NCBI RefSeq assembly: GCF_030651625.1
Contig: NZ_JAUSCF010000006.1
Span: 248,001 to 312,000 of the forward strand
Length of the DNA stretch: 64,000 nucleotides
Direction of reading: 5' to 3'
DNA from: Hydrogenophaga sp.
Lineage (GTDB): Bacteria > Pseudomonadota > Gammaproteobacteria > Burkholderiales > Burkholderiaceae_C
Part shown: positions 28,001 through 35,365 of the stretch, in pieces
How positions within the stretch are numbered: position 1 is the first letter of the stretch
Layout: every line of letters starts with the position of its first letter
Position numbers and translations under genes: made by a program
The notes under the pieces: generated by a model
Seen by the model: only the letters and a program-made list of their open reading frames with translations
What the model was told of the DNA's origin: nothing
Database searches by the model: none

Positions 28001-28157
28001 CGGCCACAATGGGGCGATCGATGTTGGGCAGCTCTCGCACCTCCACACCCATCCACGCGCTGATGCCTGCGATCACGATCAGCAGGTTGATCACGATCAC
28101 CAGCCAGGGCCGGCGGATGGCCAGAGCGGGCAGGTCGCCTGCGCGGTCGTGGTTCAT
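25038..28157 (-). CDS. RND multidrug efflux pump, HAE1-like inner-membrane subunit
   Basis: A 1039-residue proton-driven RND transporter. It starts near ALAIRRPWLVIVINLLIVIAG, has a first periplasmic loop (GVEVRELPNIDRPIVAVRAD), the proton-relay helix LLATGLVVDDAIVVLENIQ with the paired Asp residues, and a second periplasmic loop, then closes with the helix LLLVGVMAKNSILMVEFADQ. Length and domain order are complete. It is coupled to the NodT gene downstream and separated by 13 bp from the adaptor gene upstream. Substrate range is unknown; no regulator is adjacent. Confidence 0.95.
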   Translation of the reverse strand: MNHDRAGDLPALAIRRPWLVIVINLLIVIAGISAWMGVEVRELPNIDRPIVAVRADYPGAAPETLDAEVTRLLEAAASRVPGVFLVRSVSEEGNLRVIIEFNPGVDLVTAANDVRDAVARVERNLPTGVVNLTVVKADADADPVMQLAVTSSTLAVDELSRRVEEQIEPELISVEGVADITLFGTRQRVMRVRIDPIRLAAFNVSVDDIADLLRTARVDVPAGSLESPNQEVLVRANASVTTPEQLRALRLRAGLALADVADVFYGPADANSYVRLNGESVISLGVVRQAQSNSVAISDGVRAVVERINRSGGDLQITVVSDDAVFISGAIREVLFSLMLAVLIVVAVVGAFLGQWRATLVPVVAIPVALIGTLAAIWLLGYSINLLTLLAMLLATGLVVDDAIVVLENIQRRRGQGRQPRAAAVLGTREVFFAIVATTATLVSVFVPISFLPSAAGRLFAEFGFVMAIAVAISSFVALSLGPMIASRLPEAAPPGPLWRRLSGWGQRGIDTYGRWLSHALRRGWWVLGLCVLLAGGAVFTYTQLNQELTPTEDRGVLSIRLDGPDGVGLAYSDRQLETALAAVTPLKDEGLVTNIFTITGRWDFNRAEITAPLTDWADRNVSQAELTARVQAQLDDLPGARVRIRGGNSLGVGGGDGSVQMAVTGDDYTRIAEAAYAFAAAIEDRLPGLRDVRVNYSASQPQLTLQIDRERATALGVPVDGLDTVLRALVDGTEVTDLTVDDRNVPVILQSTARGATDPQDLLAYSVRASGPDGDRLVPLSQFVRFEETAIPSELERLGQRRAVQLSAIATDDVSLQQAVNDLRELAAAELPDGMGLLFRGDAATLEQTGRDVAITFAIALLVVFLVLVAQFESVTSAAVVLISVPFGLAAAVFAMALSGTSLNIYSQIGLLLLVGVMAKNSILMVEFADQLRDAGRSVLEAAQEAAATRLRPIMMTMASTVLGALPLVLGSGPGAESRASIGWVIFGGLSLAALFTLFLTPVVYLGIARFSRPRANQAEQLDREMKQAAVNEQSEPV

Positions 28158-28170
28158 GCAGGCATGGCTT

Positions 28171-29298
28171 TCAAGAACCGTTGCCGATCACCCGCACGGG
28201 CCGGTTTGCGCGCAGGCGTTGCACACCTTCTATCACCACGGTTTCCCCCACCTTCAGTTCGCTGTCGATCAACACGCGCCCGGCGATGCGGCGCACCGGG
28301 CGCGCCATGACCTGTACCGAGTTGCCATCGCGAACCGCCCAGACGAAGGAGCCGTCGCGGCCCCATTGCAAAGCCAGTTCCGGCACGCTCACATGGGTCT
28401 GGCCAGACAGCTGCAACTGCACCTGAAACGACATGCCCGAGCGCAATACGTCGTCGCTGTTGGGCAGTGTGGCCCTCACCCGCACGTTGCGCGTGACCGG
28501 GTCGACACGGCTGTCCACCTCGGTGATTTCGCCCTCAAAGGTCCGGGCAGGGTAGGCCGGGTTGATGGCGCTCAGAGGCTGCCTGGCCGCCACGCGCGAT
28601 AGGTAAGCCTCGGGCACTTCAAAGTCCAGTCGCAAGGCGCGACGGTCGTCGAGCGTGACCAAGGCCGTGTCGGTGGTGACCCGGTCGCCCACCTCCACAT
28701 TGGCCAGCCCCATCACACCATCGAACGGCGCACGCACCACACGGTCCGCCACGGCCTCAAGCGCCTGCTCACGCTCGATCTGGGCCGCACGCAAGGTGGC
28801 GCGGGCCTCGTCCACCACGCTCTCGGGTACGGCGCCGGTGCCGCGCGTGCCCTCATAGCGCCGCGCCAGTGCCTGCGCAGCATCTACCCGTGCCGCCGCC
28901 AGATCGGCCGCCAGCTTTTGGCTGCGGTCTGTCAGGCGGAACAGCACGTGGCCCGCTTTCACATTCTGGCCGGTTCGAAAGTTCACCTGAGCCACTTCGC
29001 CAGCCACAGCCGGGTAGAGTGTGACCGATTGCCGTGCCACCCCGCTGCCGATGACATTGAGTGCGACGTTGTCGCTGCCTTCGGTGCTCATGGCCACAAT
29101 CACCGGCGGCGCGCTGGGTGGGGTTCCAGGGGCCTGGGCCTGGGACGGCAGCGTCCATGCGAGGACAAGTCCCAATGCAGCGGCCAGTGTGATGGTGGAG
29201 GGAAGACGAAGCAAGTTGGTGCAGAAAAAAACAAGAGGCCGCTGTTGCGGCCCGGGAAGCCAGTCGGAGCGCACCCGGCTGGGCGCGCCACCTGGCAA
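28171..29298 (-). CDS. RND periplasmic adaptor (membrane fusion protein)
   Basis: The adaptor that links the RND pump to the outer-membrane channel. It shows a lipoyl half-motif VTLYPAVAGEVAQVNFRTGQNV, a coiled-coil region (AAARVDAAQALARRYEG to REQALEAVADRVVRAPFDG), a beta-barrel domain with PARTFEGEITEVDSRVDPVTR, and a C-terminal membrane-proximal domain. The export signal is the hydrophobic run LAAALGLVLAWTLPSQAQA near residue 40, so the true start may be later than 29298 (a TTG at 29214 is possible). No Shine-Dalgarno sequence settles this. Confidence 0.9.
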   Translation of the reverse strand: MPGGAPSRVRSDWLPGPQQRPLVFFCTNLLRLPSTITLAAALGLVLAWTLPSQAQAPGTPPSAPPVIVAMSTEGSDNVALNVIGSGVARQSVTLYPAVAGEVAQVNFRTGQNVKAGHVLFRLTDRSQKLAADLAAARVDAAQALARRYEGTRGTGAVPESVVDEARATLRAAQIEREQALEAVADRVVRAPFDGVMGLANVEVGDRVTTDTALVTLDDRRALRLDFEVPEAYLSRVAARQPLSAINPAYPARTFEGEITEVDSRVDPVTRNVRVRATLPNSDDVLRSGMSFQVQLQLSGQTHVSVPELALQWGRDGSFVWAVRDGNSVQVMARPVRRIAGRVLIDSELKVGETVVIEGVQRLRANRPVRVIGNGS

Positions 29299-29361
29299 GT
29301 GGCTCGAAGATGGACGCCTGTGCCGGGTCAGAGTTCCCGAGCCGATCCTGGGTGCGGTGGT

Positions 29362-30177
29362 TCAGGCCACTGGCACGGTGTAGTTCAGCGTCATGCGCCC
29401 GCCATCCACGGTGACGATTTCCCCGGTGACATAGCTGGCGGCGTCGCTGGCCAGCCAGGCCACCACATCGGCAATTTCACCGGGCTCCCCCAGCCGCCGC
29501 AGGGGCGTGCGGCTCAGAATCTTGTGCCTCGCTTCTTCGCTGGTGAGCACGGCCCTGGCGGCCAGCTCGGTGGCGATGGTGCCCGGCGCCACCGCGTTGA
29601 CACGGATGCCCTTGTCGGCCAGCGCGAGCGCCATCACGCGCGTGAGCTGGTTGATGCCGCCCTTGCTCACGTTGTAGCTGGCGATATTGGGAATGGCGAG
29701 CACGCCATTGACCGAACTCATGTTGACAATGCTGCCACCCCCCTGGGCGGCCATGACGCGGGCCACCGCCTGACCCATGAGGAACGAGCCTTTGAGGTTG
29801 ACACGCAGCACATCGTCAAAGTCATCTTCCGTCACTTCCAGAAAATCGGCTGCCTTGAAGATGCCGGCGTTGTTGACCAGCACATCGATGCGGCCATGGC
29901 GTTGCAGCGTGGCGGCCACCAGGTCGTCCACGTCGATCTTGTCGCCGACGTCGCAACGCCGATAGGTGGCACCCAGTTCAATGCCCAGTGCGTGTCCCGG
30001 TGCATTGGCCACATCGGCGATGACCACTCTCGCGCCCTCCCGGGCAAAGCGCCGGGCGCAGGCCTCGCCAATGCCTTGCGCACCGCCTGTGACGATCACG
30101 ACGCGGTCCTGATGACCGAAATGCACCGAATGGGCGGTGCGTGAAGGAGATGTTGGTGAAGTCGCGGGGGTGTTCAT
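29362..30177 (-). CDS. Short-chain dehydrogenase/reductase
   Basis: Classical SDR oxidoreductase starting at ATG 30177 (MNTPATSPTSP); the track's 41 extra residues are basic and unlike the family. The 271-residue product has the cofactor motif VIVTGGAQGIGEACARR, the NNAG motif VLVNNAGIFKAAD, and the catalytic Ser with YNVSKGGINQLTR. The C-terminus has ASYVTGEIVTVDGG, typical of FabG-like enzymes. The acidic residue after the second strand (VVIADV) suggests NAD preference. It stands alone between the efflux operon and the ankyrin gene; the substrate is unknown. Confidence 0.92.
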   Translation of the reverse strand: MNTPATSPTSPSRTAHSVHFGHQDRVVIVTGGAQGIGEACARRFAREGARVVIADVANAPGHALGIELGATYRRCDVGDKIDVDDLVAATLQRHGRIDVLVNNAGIFKAADFLEVTEDDFDDVLRVNLKGSFLMGQAVARVMAAQGGGSIVNMSSVNGVLAIPNIASYNVSKGGINQLTRVMALALADKGIRVNAVAPGTIATELAARAVLTSEEARHKILSRTPLRRLGEPGEIADVVAWLASDAASYVTGEIVTVDGGRMTLNYTVPVA

Positions 30178-30320
30178 TCGCCGATGGTACCGGCTCTCTG
30201 TGCATGCAAAGTGGCACCGCGATTTGGCACGGCGCCAAGGGGACTGCTTCCGTTTGCGTCTGGCTGTTTTGCACCAACCCCTCTGCCTTCGCGCAGCCAA
30301 AGCGGCAGAAGCGCAGGGTT

Positions 30321-31316
30321 TTACAGCAGATTCACCACCGAATCGTGGCCGGCCTGGCGGGCCAGGTCCGCTGCGGTGAGACCCTTCTGATCTGTGCGGG
30401 CGGTGTCGGCGCCGGCGTCGAGCAACAGCCGCACCAGCGCCAGGTCACCACGCGCGGCCGCTGTCATGAGCGCTGTGCGACCGTTCACATCCGCCGTGTT
30501 GAGATCGTCGCCCCGGCCGATGGCCTCGCGTGCACTTGCCAGGTCACCCACCTGCGCGGCGCGCAGCAGCGCTGGCAAGGAAAGCGATTCAGGCGCCCTC
30601 TGCAGCGCAGGTCTGGATGCTTCGCCAGATGCTGCTGGAACGGGTGCCTGAATGGCCACAGGCGGTGCCGCGGCACGAGAGTGTGCAGCGGCAGATTCTG
30701 GAGGCGACAAGTCGGCGCCGGGCTCGGAAGCGCGGCGATCCGGTTGCGGCGCAGGGGCTTCCTTCGGCGGTGGCGCGGCAGAACTGGCTTGGGGGGGCAA
30801 TTCGCATGCAGACTCTGGCTTCAGCCGAGTGGCTGGGGCTGGGCGCCTTTGTGGCGATTCGGCTCTGGACTCGGCCGCTGGCGCCTGCAGAACTGGAGGT
30901 GCTTCGACAGTTGCTGGCTCGGTGGCGATGTCTGCGGGTGCTGGCGCAGGCGATGGTGCGGATGATCGGGAGGCACTGGGCGTCGAAGCCGAGGGGGGCG
31001 AGCCAAAAGCGACCTCGCGTTCTTCTGGTGTTCCTTGGTCAAACTGCATCACGAGCAGACCCACCAGACCGAGTGCCGCCAGGGTGCCCAGGGCGCGCAG
31101 GGTCCAGGTCCGGTCGTTGGCTGCGGAAGTCGGTGGCGGCTTGAATGGGGCGTCGGAGGTGGCCTTTGTCGCTTGCGCACGGGCTTGGGCCAGCACGGCT
31201 TCGCGCAAGCCCGTTGCGGGGCGCCCATCGTCCAGCGCATTGGCTTCCCGGTAGCGTTGCAGCAAGGGGTCCGATGCGGCGTCGGTGGTGTTCGGATCGT
31301 CCTGGGATGGGGTCAT
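30321..31316 (-). CDS. Single-pass membrane protein with C-terminal ankyrin repeats
   Basis: Start is ATG 31316 (MTPSQDDPNTT), overlapping the sigma factor stop; the longer track ORF runs antisense-like through the sigma gene. The 331-residue product has a ~70-residue cytoplasmic head (DPLLQRYREANALDD), one membrane helix (about 72–90, LRALGTLAALGLVGLLVM), a long Pro/Ala/Ser-rich linker of about 150 residues, and ankyrin repeats at the end (NGRTALMTAAARGDLALVRL). It sits where an anti-sigma factor would normally be. It may signal to the ECF sigma factor; no known anti-sigma domain is recognisable. Confidence 0.85.
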   Translation of the reverse strand: MTPSQDDPNTTDAASDPLLQRYREANALDDGRPATGLREAVLAQARAQATKATSDAPFKPPPTSAANDRTWTLRALGTLAALGLVGLLVMQFDQGTPEEREVAFGSPPSASTPSASRSSAPSPAPAPADIATEPATVEAPPVLQAPAAESRAESPQRRPAPATRLKPESACELPPQASSAAPPPKEAPAPQPDRRASEPGADLSPPESAAAHSRAAAPPVAIQAPVPAASGEASRPALQRAPESLSLPALLRAAQVGDLASAREAIGRGDDLNTADVNGRTALMTAAARGDLALVRLLLDAGADTARTDQKGLTAADLARQAGHDSVVNLL

Positions 31317-31900
31317 GCAAAACTCTCCAGCGCAGCGCGCAATTGGGCGCGTGCGTATCGCAACCGGCTGCGGGCGGTTTCCAGAGGCACGTCCGTGGCC
31401 TGCGCAATGTCCGCCACGCTCATGCCCGCTTCGGCCTGCAGCAGAAAAGCCTCGCGCTGGGCGGCGGGCAGGGCGGCCAATGCATCCAGCAGGGCCTGCG
31501 CCTGTTCGCTCGAGCCCAGACGCCGTTCCGGGCCAAAGCCCGACTCGGCCGCCAGCGTGTCGGCCAAGGCTGCGCCGTCTTCGGAATCTGCATCCAGCGA
31601 ATCGTGCAGCTTGTGTGTGCGCCAGTGGTCCACCAAGCGGTGGTGCGCCAGGGTGAAAAGCCAGGTGCGAAAACGGGCGCGGGGCTGGTAGCTCGGCGCG
31701 TGCCGGAGCAGGTTGAACCACACATCCTGCACCAGATCGTCGGTCACAGCCCGATTCTGCACACTGCGCTGCACGAAGCGCCACACGGGCATCGCATGGC
31801 GGTCGTACAGCATCTCGAACGCCTGGGCGTCACCCGCTACAAAGGCGAGCATCAGGCTCTCATCAGCGGGCTCGCCTGTGGCGGGGATCATCCTCCACAT
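31313..31900 (-). CDS. ECF-type RNA polymerase sigma factor
   Basis: A 195-residue sigma-70 family factor with region 2 (LYDRHAMPVWRFVQ, DDLVQDVWFNLLRH, FRTWLFTLAHHRLVDHWR) and region 4 (LPAAQREAFLLQAEAGMSV, DVPLETARSRLRYARAQL). It has no region 1.1 or 3 and so belongs to the extracytoplasmic-function group. The start may be ATG 31900 or 31891. It is translationally coupled (ATGA overlap) to a membrane-anchored ankyrin protein and lies 42 bp after an exported protein gene. The signal and regulon are unknown. Confidence 0.92.
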   Translation of the reverse strand: MWRMIPATGEPADESLMLAFVAGDAQAFEMLYDRHAMPVWRFVQRSVQNRAVTDDLVQDVWFNLLRHAPSYQPRARFRTWLFTLAHHRLVDHWRTHKLHDSLDADSEDGAALADTLAAESGFGPERRLGSSEQAQALLDALAALPAAQREAFLLQAEAGMSVADIAQATDVPLETARSRLRYARAQLRAALESFA

Positions 31901-31942
31901 TATGCTGACACGCAGTGTTTCCTCGCTCTTGGCACTGCGGTT

Positions 31943-32827
31943 TCAATATGGGTCAGGAGCGTAGCCAGGTGTCAAACCGCCAGGAAAGGGGTTGGGCCGT
32001 GGAGGCAGTCCGCGCGAAGGAATGATGCCCATGGCCACCAGGTTTTCATGGCTGTCGTAGCGGATGCGCACCAGTTCATCCGGGCGTTGGCTGCGGCGGT
32101 CGAACGTGGTGTGCGAGATCCAGTCGCGTTCCCTCGCGCCATGCCCGGTGCCCAGGCTGGGCGCAGGGCTGGCGGGTGCCATGCGCCGCTCCATCGCCAT
32201 GGATTCCGCCGGTGCAGGCGACTCAAGAAGGTCGGCGTTTTGCGGCACGTGGGGGTTGGTCAGAAGCGGTTCGTGGGGCGCTTCATAGCGGCCGCGCTCT
32301 TGTGACCGGTTGTGAGGGACGGGCGCCGAGTCGGGCATGAATAGCGCCGGCGGGGGCACCACTTTTTCGCGAAACACTGCCACGCCGATCACGCCCACAT
32401 GCGCGGGGCGCCCCGTGCGTTCTGCGTACGATGCAGAAGGCGCTGTGAAGTGAAAGGCCGCCACCTCGCTGTTGCTCTTGCGCCATCCGGAGACGCTGTA
32501 TTGCTGCCAAGGCGAAAGCACGTAGCCGGTCTGGTGGGGTGCAGCCGTTTCGCCCGACACGACGTTCACACCGTCGACCGATACCACCCCAAGCAAACGC
32601 GCGGAACTGGCGTTGCGCACAGAGACGGCGTAGCGCGCGCCAGGGCGGCCGGCCACCCAGTGCTCGCCGTGGTGGCGGTAGACCGGCATGGTCTCGCCGC
32701 TGTCGCGGTCGATCACCTGCACGTCGATCAGCCGGCCGACAGCGTGCGCCTGTGGGACGGTCAGCATGGCGAGTGCGGCGAGCATGGCCAGGGCAGGCTG
32801 TGAGAGGCAAGTGCGTCTAAAGACCAT
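31943..32827 (-). CDS. Exported hypothetical protein upstream of the ECF sigma gene
   Basis: I start it at ATG 32827 (MVFRRTCLSQP), with GGAG 7 bp upstream; the product is 294 residues. A Sec signal peptide is clear (ALAMLAALAMLTVPQAHA), then VGRLIDVQVIDRDSGETMPVY and a domain with the repeated HHGEHWVAGRPGARYAVSV and VVSVDGVNVVSG, which look beta-rich. The last third is Pro-rich and probably disordered. I do not recognise the family with confidence. It is first in a three-gene run with the sigma factor and the ankyrin protein, so a surface or envelope role linked to that regulon is plausible. Confidence 0.78.
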   Translation of the reverse strand: MVFRRTCLSQPALAMLAALAMLTVPQAHAVGRLIDVQVIDRDSGETMPVYRHHGEHWVAGRPGARYAVSVRNASSARLLGVVSVDGVNVVSGETAAPHQTGYVLSPWQQYSVSGWRKSNSEVAAFHFTAPSASYAERTGRPAHVGVIGVAVFREKVVPPPALFMPDSAPVPHNRSQERGRYEAPHEPLLTNPHVPQNADLLESPAPAESMAMERRMAPASPAPSLGTGHGARERDWISHTTFDRRSQRPDELVRIRYDSHENLVAMGIIPSRGLPPRPNPFPGGLTPGYAPDPY

Positions 32828-32939
32828 GAAAGGCTCCAAGTGGTTGGGTAGGAGCTGTGTGAAACGAACGAGACCACTCGATGGGGTTGATGGTGCATTC
32901 AAAAATGTGTAACGGTTTGCTTTGTCGCTGCACCCGGAG

Positions 32940-33872
32940 TCAGCAGGTGTCGCACGCCGCTATCGCGCTGGCCACCCGCAGCCGGGTCTGTTCGGTGAGG
33001 TAGTCCAGAAACACCTGGGTGCGTCGGGGCATGAACTTGCGGCTGGGCAACGCGGCGTACATGGTCAGCCGGTCGGTGATCCAGGGTGAAACCACCCGCA
33101 CGAGGTCGCCGTTGTTGAGCAGCGGTGCGGCCAGCTCGACCGAGGTGGCGGTGATGCCGGCACCGTCGAGCGCAGCGCGCATGAGCGTGTCGGTGTGGTT
33201 GGCCCACAGCACGGGCTGCACCTCCAGGTCGACGAAACGGTCTGGTTCCGTGGCATGCAGCAATCGCCAGTGGCGGGTGCGGCCGGCCACGGGCTTCAGG
33301 CGCAGGCAGTCGTGGTGTCGCAGGTCTTCGGGTGTGTGTGGCGTGCCCTTGCGCTGCAGGTACTCGGGCGATGCCAGCAGAATGGCCTCTGTGGCAATCA
33401 CCTTGCGCGCGATCACATTGGCATCGAACGAGTCCTTGGCGCCAATGAGCGTGATGTCGTAATCCTCGATCGGGGGCTCGCGGTGGGCCTCCACGTCGAT
33501 GTCGAGCAGGATCTTCGGGTAGGCCTGGCGGAAGCCGCTGACCAGCGGCGCCAGCACATGCGTAGCCAGCACCGGCGGCGCAAGCAGCCTCAACACCCCC
33601 GCGAGCTCCTTGGTCTGGGAGCTCACCAGTCCGTGGGCCTCGTCCAGGTCCTGCAGGATGCCGCGCACACGCTCCAGGTAGGTCTCACCGGCTTCGGTGA
33701 GCGACATGCGCCGCGTGGTGCGCTGCAGAAGACGGGTGCCCAGGTGCTCTTCCAGGTCGGCCACCAGGCGCGTGACCACGGCTGGCGAGATGTCCATGGC
33801 GCGCCCGGCGGCTGCGAACCCGCCTTCGTCGATCACTTTCTGAAAAACACGCATTGATGTAAGTCGATCCAT
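32940..33872 (-). CDS. LysR-family transcriptional regulator
   Basis: A 310-residue LTTR of the DsdC/PecT-like group. The N-terminal MDRLTSMRVFQKVIDEGGFA and AVVTRLVADLEEHLGTRLLQRTTRRMSLTEAG form a complete DNA-binding domain; the effector-binding domain begins near LRLLAPPVLATHVLAP. The C-terminus ends in ACDTC. It is divergent from a DUF4148 repeat gene across 209 bp, so that gene is a possible target, although LTTRs of this subgroup often act elsewhere. The ligand is unknown. Confidence 0.9.
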   Translation of the reverse strand: MDRLTSMRVFQKVIDEGGFAAAGRAMDISPAVVTRLVADLEEHLGTRLLQRTTRRMSLTEAGETYLERVRGILQDLDEAHGLVSSQTKELAGVLRLLAPPVLATHVLAPLVSGFRQAYPKILLDIDVEAHREPPIEDYDITLIGAKDSFDANVIARKVIATEAILLASPEYLQRKGTPHTPEDLRHHDCLRLKPVAGRTRHWRLLHATEPDRFVDLEVQPVLWANHTDTLMRAALDGAGITATSVELAAPLLNNGDLVRVVSPWITDRLTMYAALPSRKFMPRRTQVFLDYLTEQTRLRVASAIAACDTC

Positions 33873-34081
33873 AGAGCTCCTTTATGACCTGTGGCGGCAT
33901 TTTCAAGTGGTCTATTGTTTCGTATTCAGCAATACCATGATGGTTTTGGTGCTGTTTTTTATCGTTGATAGAAACTTTAAAGTCCATCCATCGACGAAAA
34001 CCACTTCAGTAACGGCGTCGAAGTCGAGTCCACCCACCTCTGGTTGGCCGGCACATTCAACACACTGCAAGGAAACTTCTC

Positions 34082-34669
34082 ATGAAAAACGCACGCATCT
34101 CTGTCTTCGCCCTGGCCATGTCTTCTCTGGTCGCCGGCCAGGCTCTGGCCGCCGATCCCGCTGCTGCCATGACGCGTGAGCAGGTTCGCGCCGAATACAT
34201 CGACGCACAGCGCAACGGTGACCTCATCGTGAATGGCGAACTTGGTCTGACCGCGAGGCAACTGAACCCTGGCCTGTATCCGGCCCAGGCGACCGCACGA
34301 GGCAACAGCCGCGCCCAGGTTCAGGCCGAACTGCGCGAAGCGGTGCGCAGCGGCACCGTGGTGGTGGTGGCCGAAAGCGGCCAGACCCTCGGCGATCTGG
34401 ATCCGCAGCGCTACGCCAGCGCCAACGCTGTGGCCGGCAAGAGCCGGGCTGAAGTGAAGGCCGAACTGGCCGAAGCCCAGCGCAATGGTGATGTGGTGGC
34501 CAATGGTGAAATCGGCCTGACGGCCAAGCAGATCAACCCTGACCTGTACCCCACCGAGGTGACCGCACAAGGCAAGACCCGTACAGAAGTGCGCGCCGAA
34601 GTGGCCGAAGCACGCCGCAATGGCAGCCTGAACGTCAACGGCAACGAGTACCCCGTTTCGGTCAACTGA
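34082..34669 (+). CDS. DUF4148 protein with tandemly repeated units
   Basis: A 195-residue exported protein with a Sec signal peptide (VFALAMSSLVAGQALA, cleaved about residue 23). The mature part is built from four copies of a ~46-residue unit. Units 1 and 3 are near-identical in plan (RNGDLIVNGELGLTARQLNP against RNGDVVANGEIGLTAKQINP), unit 2 is diverged, and unit 4 is partial. DUF4148 proteins of Burkholderiales are usually about 100 residues, so this looks like an internal duplication. Function unknown; periplasmic. A terminator follows at once. Confidence 0.85.
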   Translation: MKNARISVFALAMSSLVAGQALAADPAAAMTREQVRAEYIDAQRNGDLIVNGELGLTARQLNPGLYPAQATARGNSRAQVQAELREAVRSGTVVVVAESGQTLGDLDPQRYASANAVAGKSRAEVKAELAEAQRNGDVVANGEIGLTAKQINPDLYPTEVTAQGKTRTEVRAEVAEARRNGSLNVNGNEYPVSVN

Positions 34670-34691
34670 TCAGAATCTGACGAACGCGCTC

Positions 34692-34728
34692 CAAGCCCGG
34701 CGGCCTGCAAAGGCTCCCGGGCTTTTTG
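34692..34728 (+). terminator. Rho-independent terminator after the DUF4148 gene
   Basis: AAGCCCGG (34693–34700) pairs with CCGGGCTT (34717–34724) and is followed by a run of T. It begins 23 bp after the DUF4148 stop codon, on the plus strand. Confidence 0.8.
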
Positions 34729-34770
34729 CCGCCTGGGTCTGGTACAACCCGCTCATCACAGAGGGCCACC

Positions 34771-35151
34771 ATGACCACATTCACGCAAGTTGTTCTGTTC
34801 ACCGATACCAATGGCCGTGCCCGCTTTCGCGAAGAGACCATCGAGCTGAGTGAAGGCTCACCTGCTGCGCGCCTGTCACCACCGATGCCCGCAGGCGGCC
34901 TGCAACTGCGCCAAAGCCCGGTGGGATTCCGCAGCGAATTTCATTGCACAGGCACACCCCAGTGGCTGTTCGTGCTGCAAGGCCAGATGGAGATTGGTCT
35001 GCAGGACGGCAGCACACGCGTCTTCGGACCAGGCCAGCACTTTTATTCAGCCGATACCCTGCCCGAAGGGGCGGTGTTCGACCCCAATGTGCATGGCCAC
35101 TGGAGCCGGCAGGTGGGTGACGAGCCGCTCGTCACGGTGTTTGTGAGGTAG
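34771..35151 (+). CDS. Small cupin-fold protein
   Basis: Starts at ATG 34771 (MTTFTQVVLF), preceded by GAGGG; the track start is 15 codons earlier in the terminator region. The 126-residue product has a single cupin-like barrel: RSEFHCTGTPQWLFVLQGQMEIG and GPGQHFYSADTLP carry histidines in the places of the two cupin motifs, followed by HGHWSRQ. A metal site is plausible. The substrate or ligand is unknown. It stands alone and converges with rhlE across an intergenic repeat. Confidence 0.8.
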   Translation: MTTFTQVVLFTDTNGRARFREETIELSEGSPAARLSPPMPAGGLQLRQSPVGFRSEFHCTGTPQWLFVLQGQMEIGLQDGSTRVFGPGQHFYSADTLPEGAVFDPNVHGHWSRQVGDEPLVTVFVR

Positions 35152-35162
35152 GTCCAGCCCCG

Positions 35163-35365
35163 CTTCCGGAGCGACGTGTCTGATCCAGAGATGCAGTGGA
35201 ACCGCCCTTCGACAGGCTCAGGGCTGGCCACCGGCATCGCTAGGGTATTTCCCACCCTGCAGTTTCCGGAGCGCGGGCCTTCGTCCAGGGATGCCGAAGA
35301 TCCGGCTCCGCCGGTCCAAGGCATCGCCCCCCTGGGGGGGTGACGCGAAGCGGCGCGGGGGGGTT
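35163..35365 (+). repeat. Intergenic GC-rich element, copy B (composite)
   Basis: Between the convergent stops of the cupin gene and rhlE. The right part (35264–35365) matches the family: TTCCGGAGCG, GTCCAGGGAT, the hairpin CCGGCTCCGCCGG, then CCCCCCTGGGGGGG and GACGCGAAGCGGCGCGGGG. The left part contains a second TTCCGGAGCG and CCCTTCGACAGGCTCAGGG, a palindromic-looking block of a kind reported as repetitive in Betaproteobacteria. Two elements may be nested. Confidence 0.6.

Noticed and set aside
33901-34081. Possible LysR operator (ATTG...CAAT) between lysR and the DUF4148 gene
   Set aside because: The dyad arms are only four bases with a long spacer, which is too weak to support.
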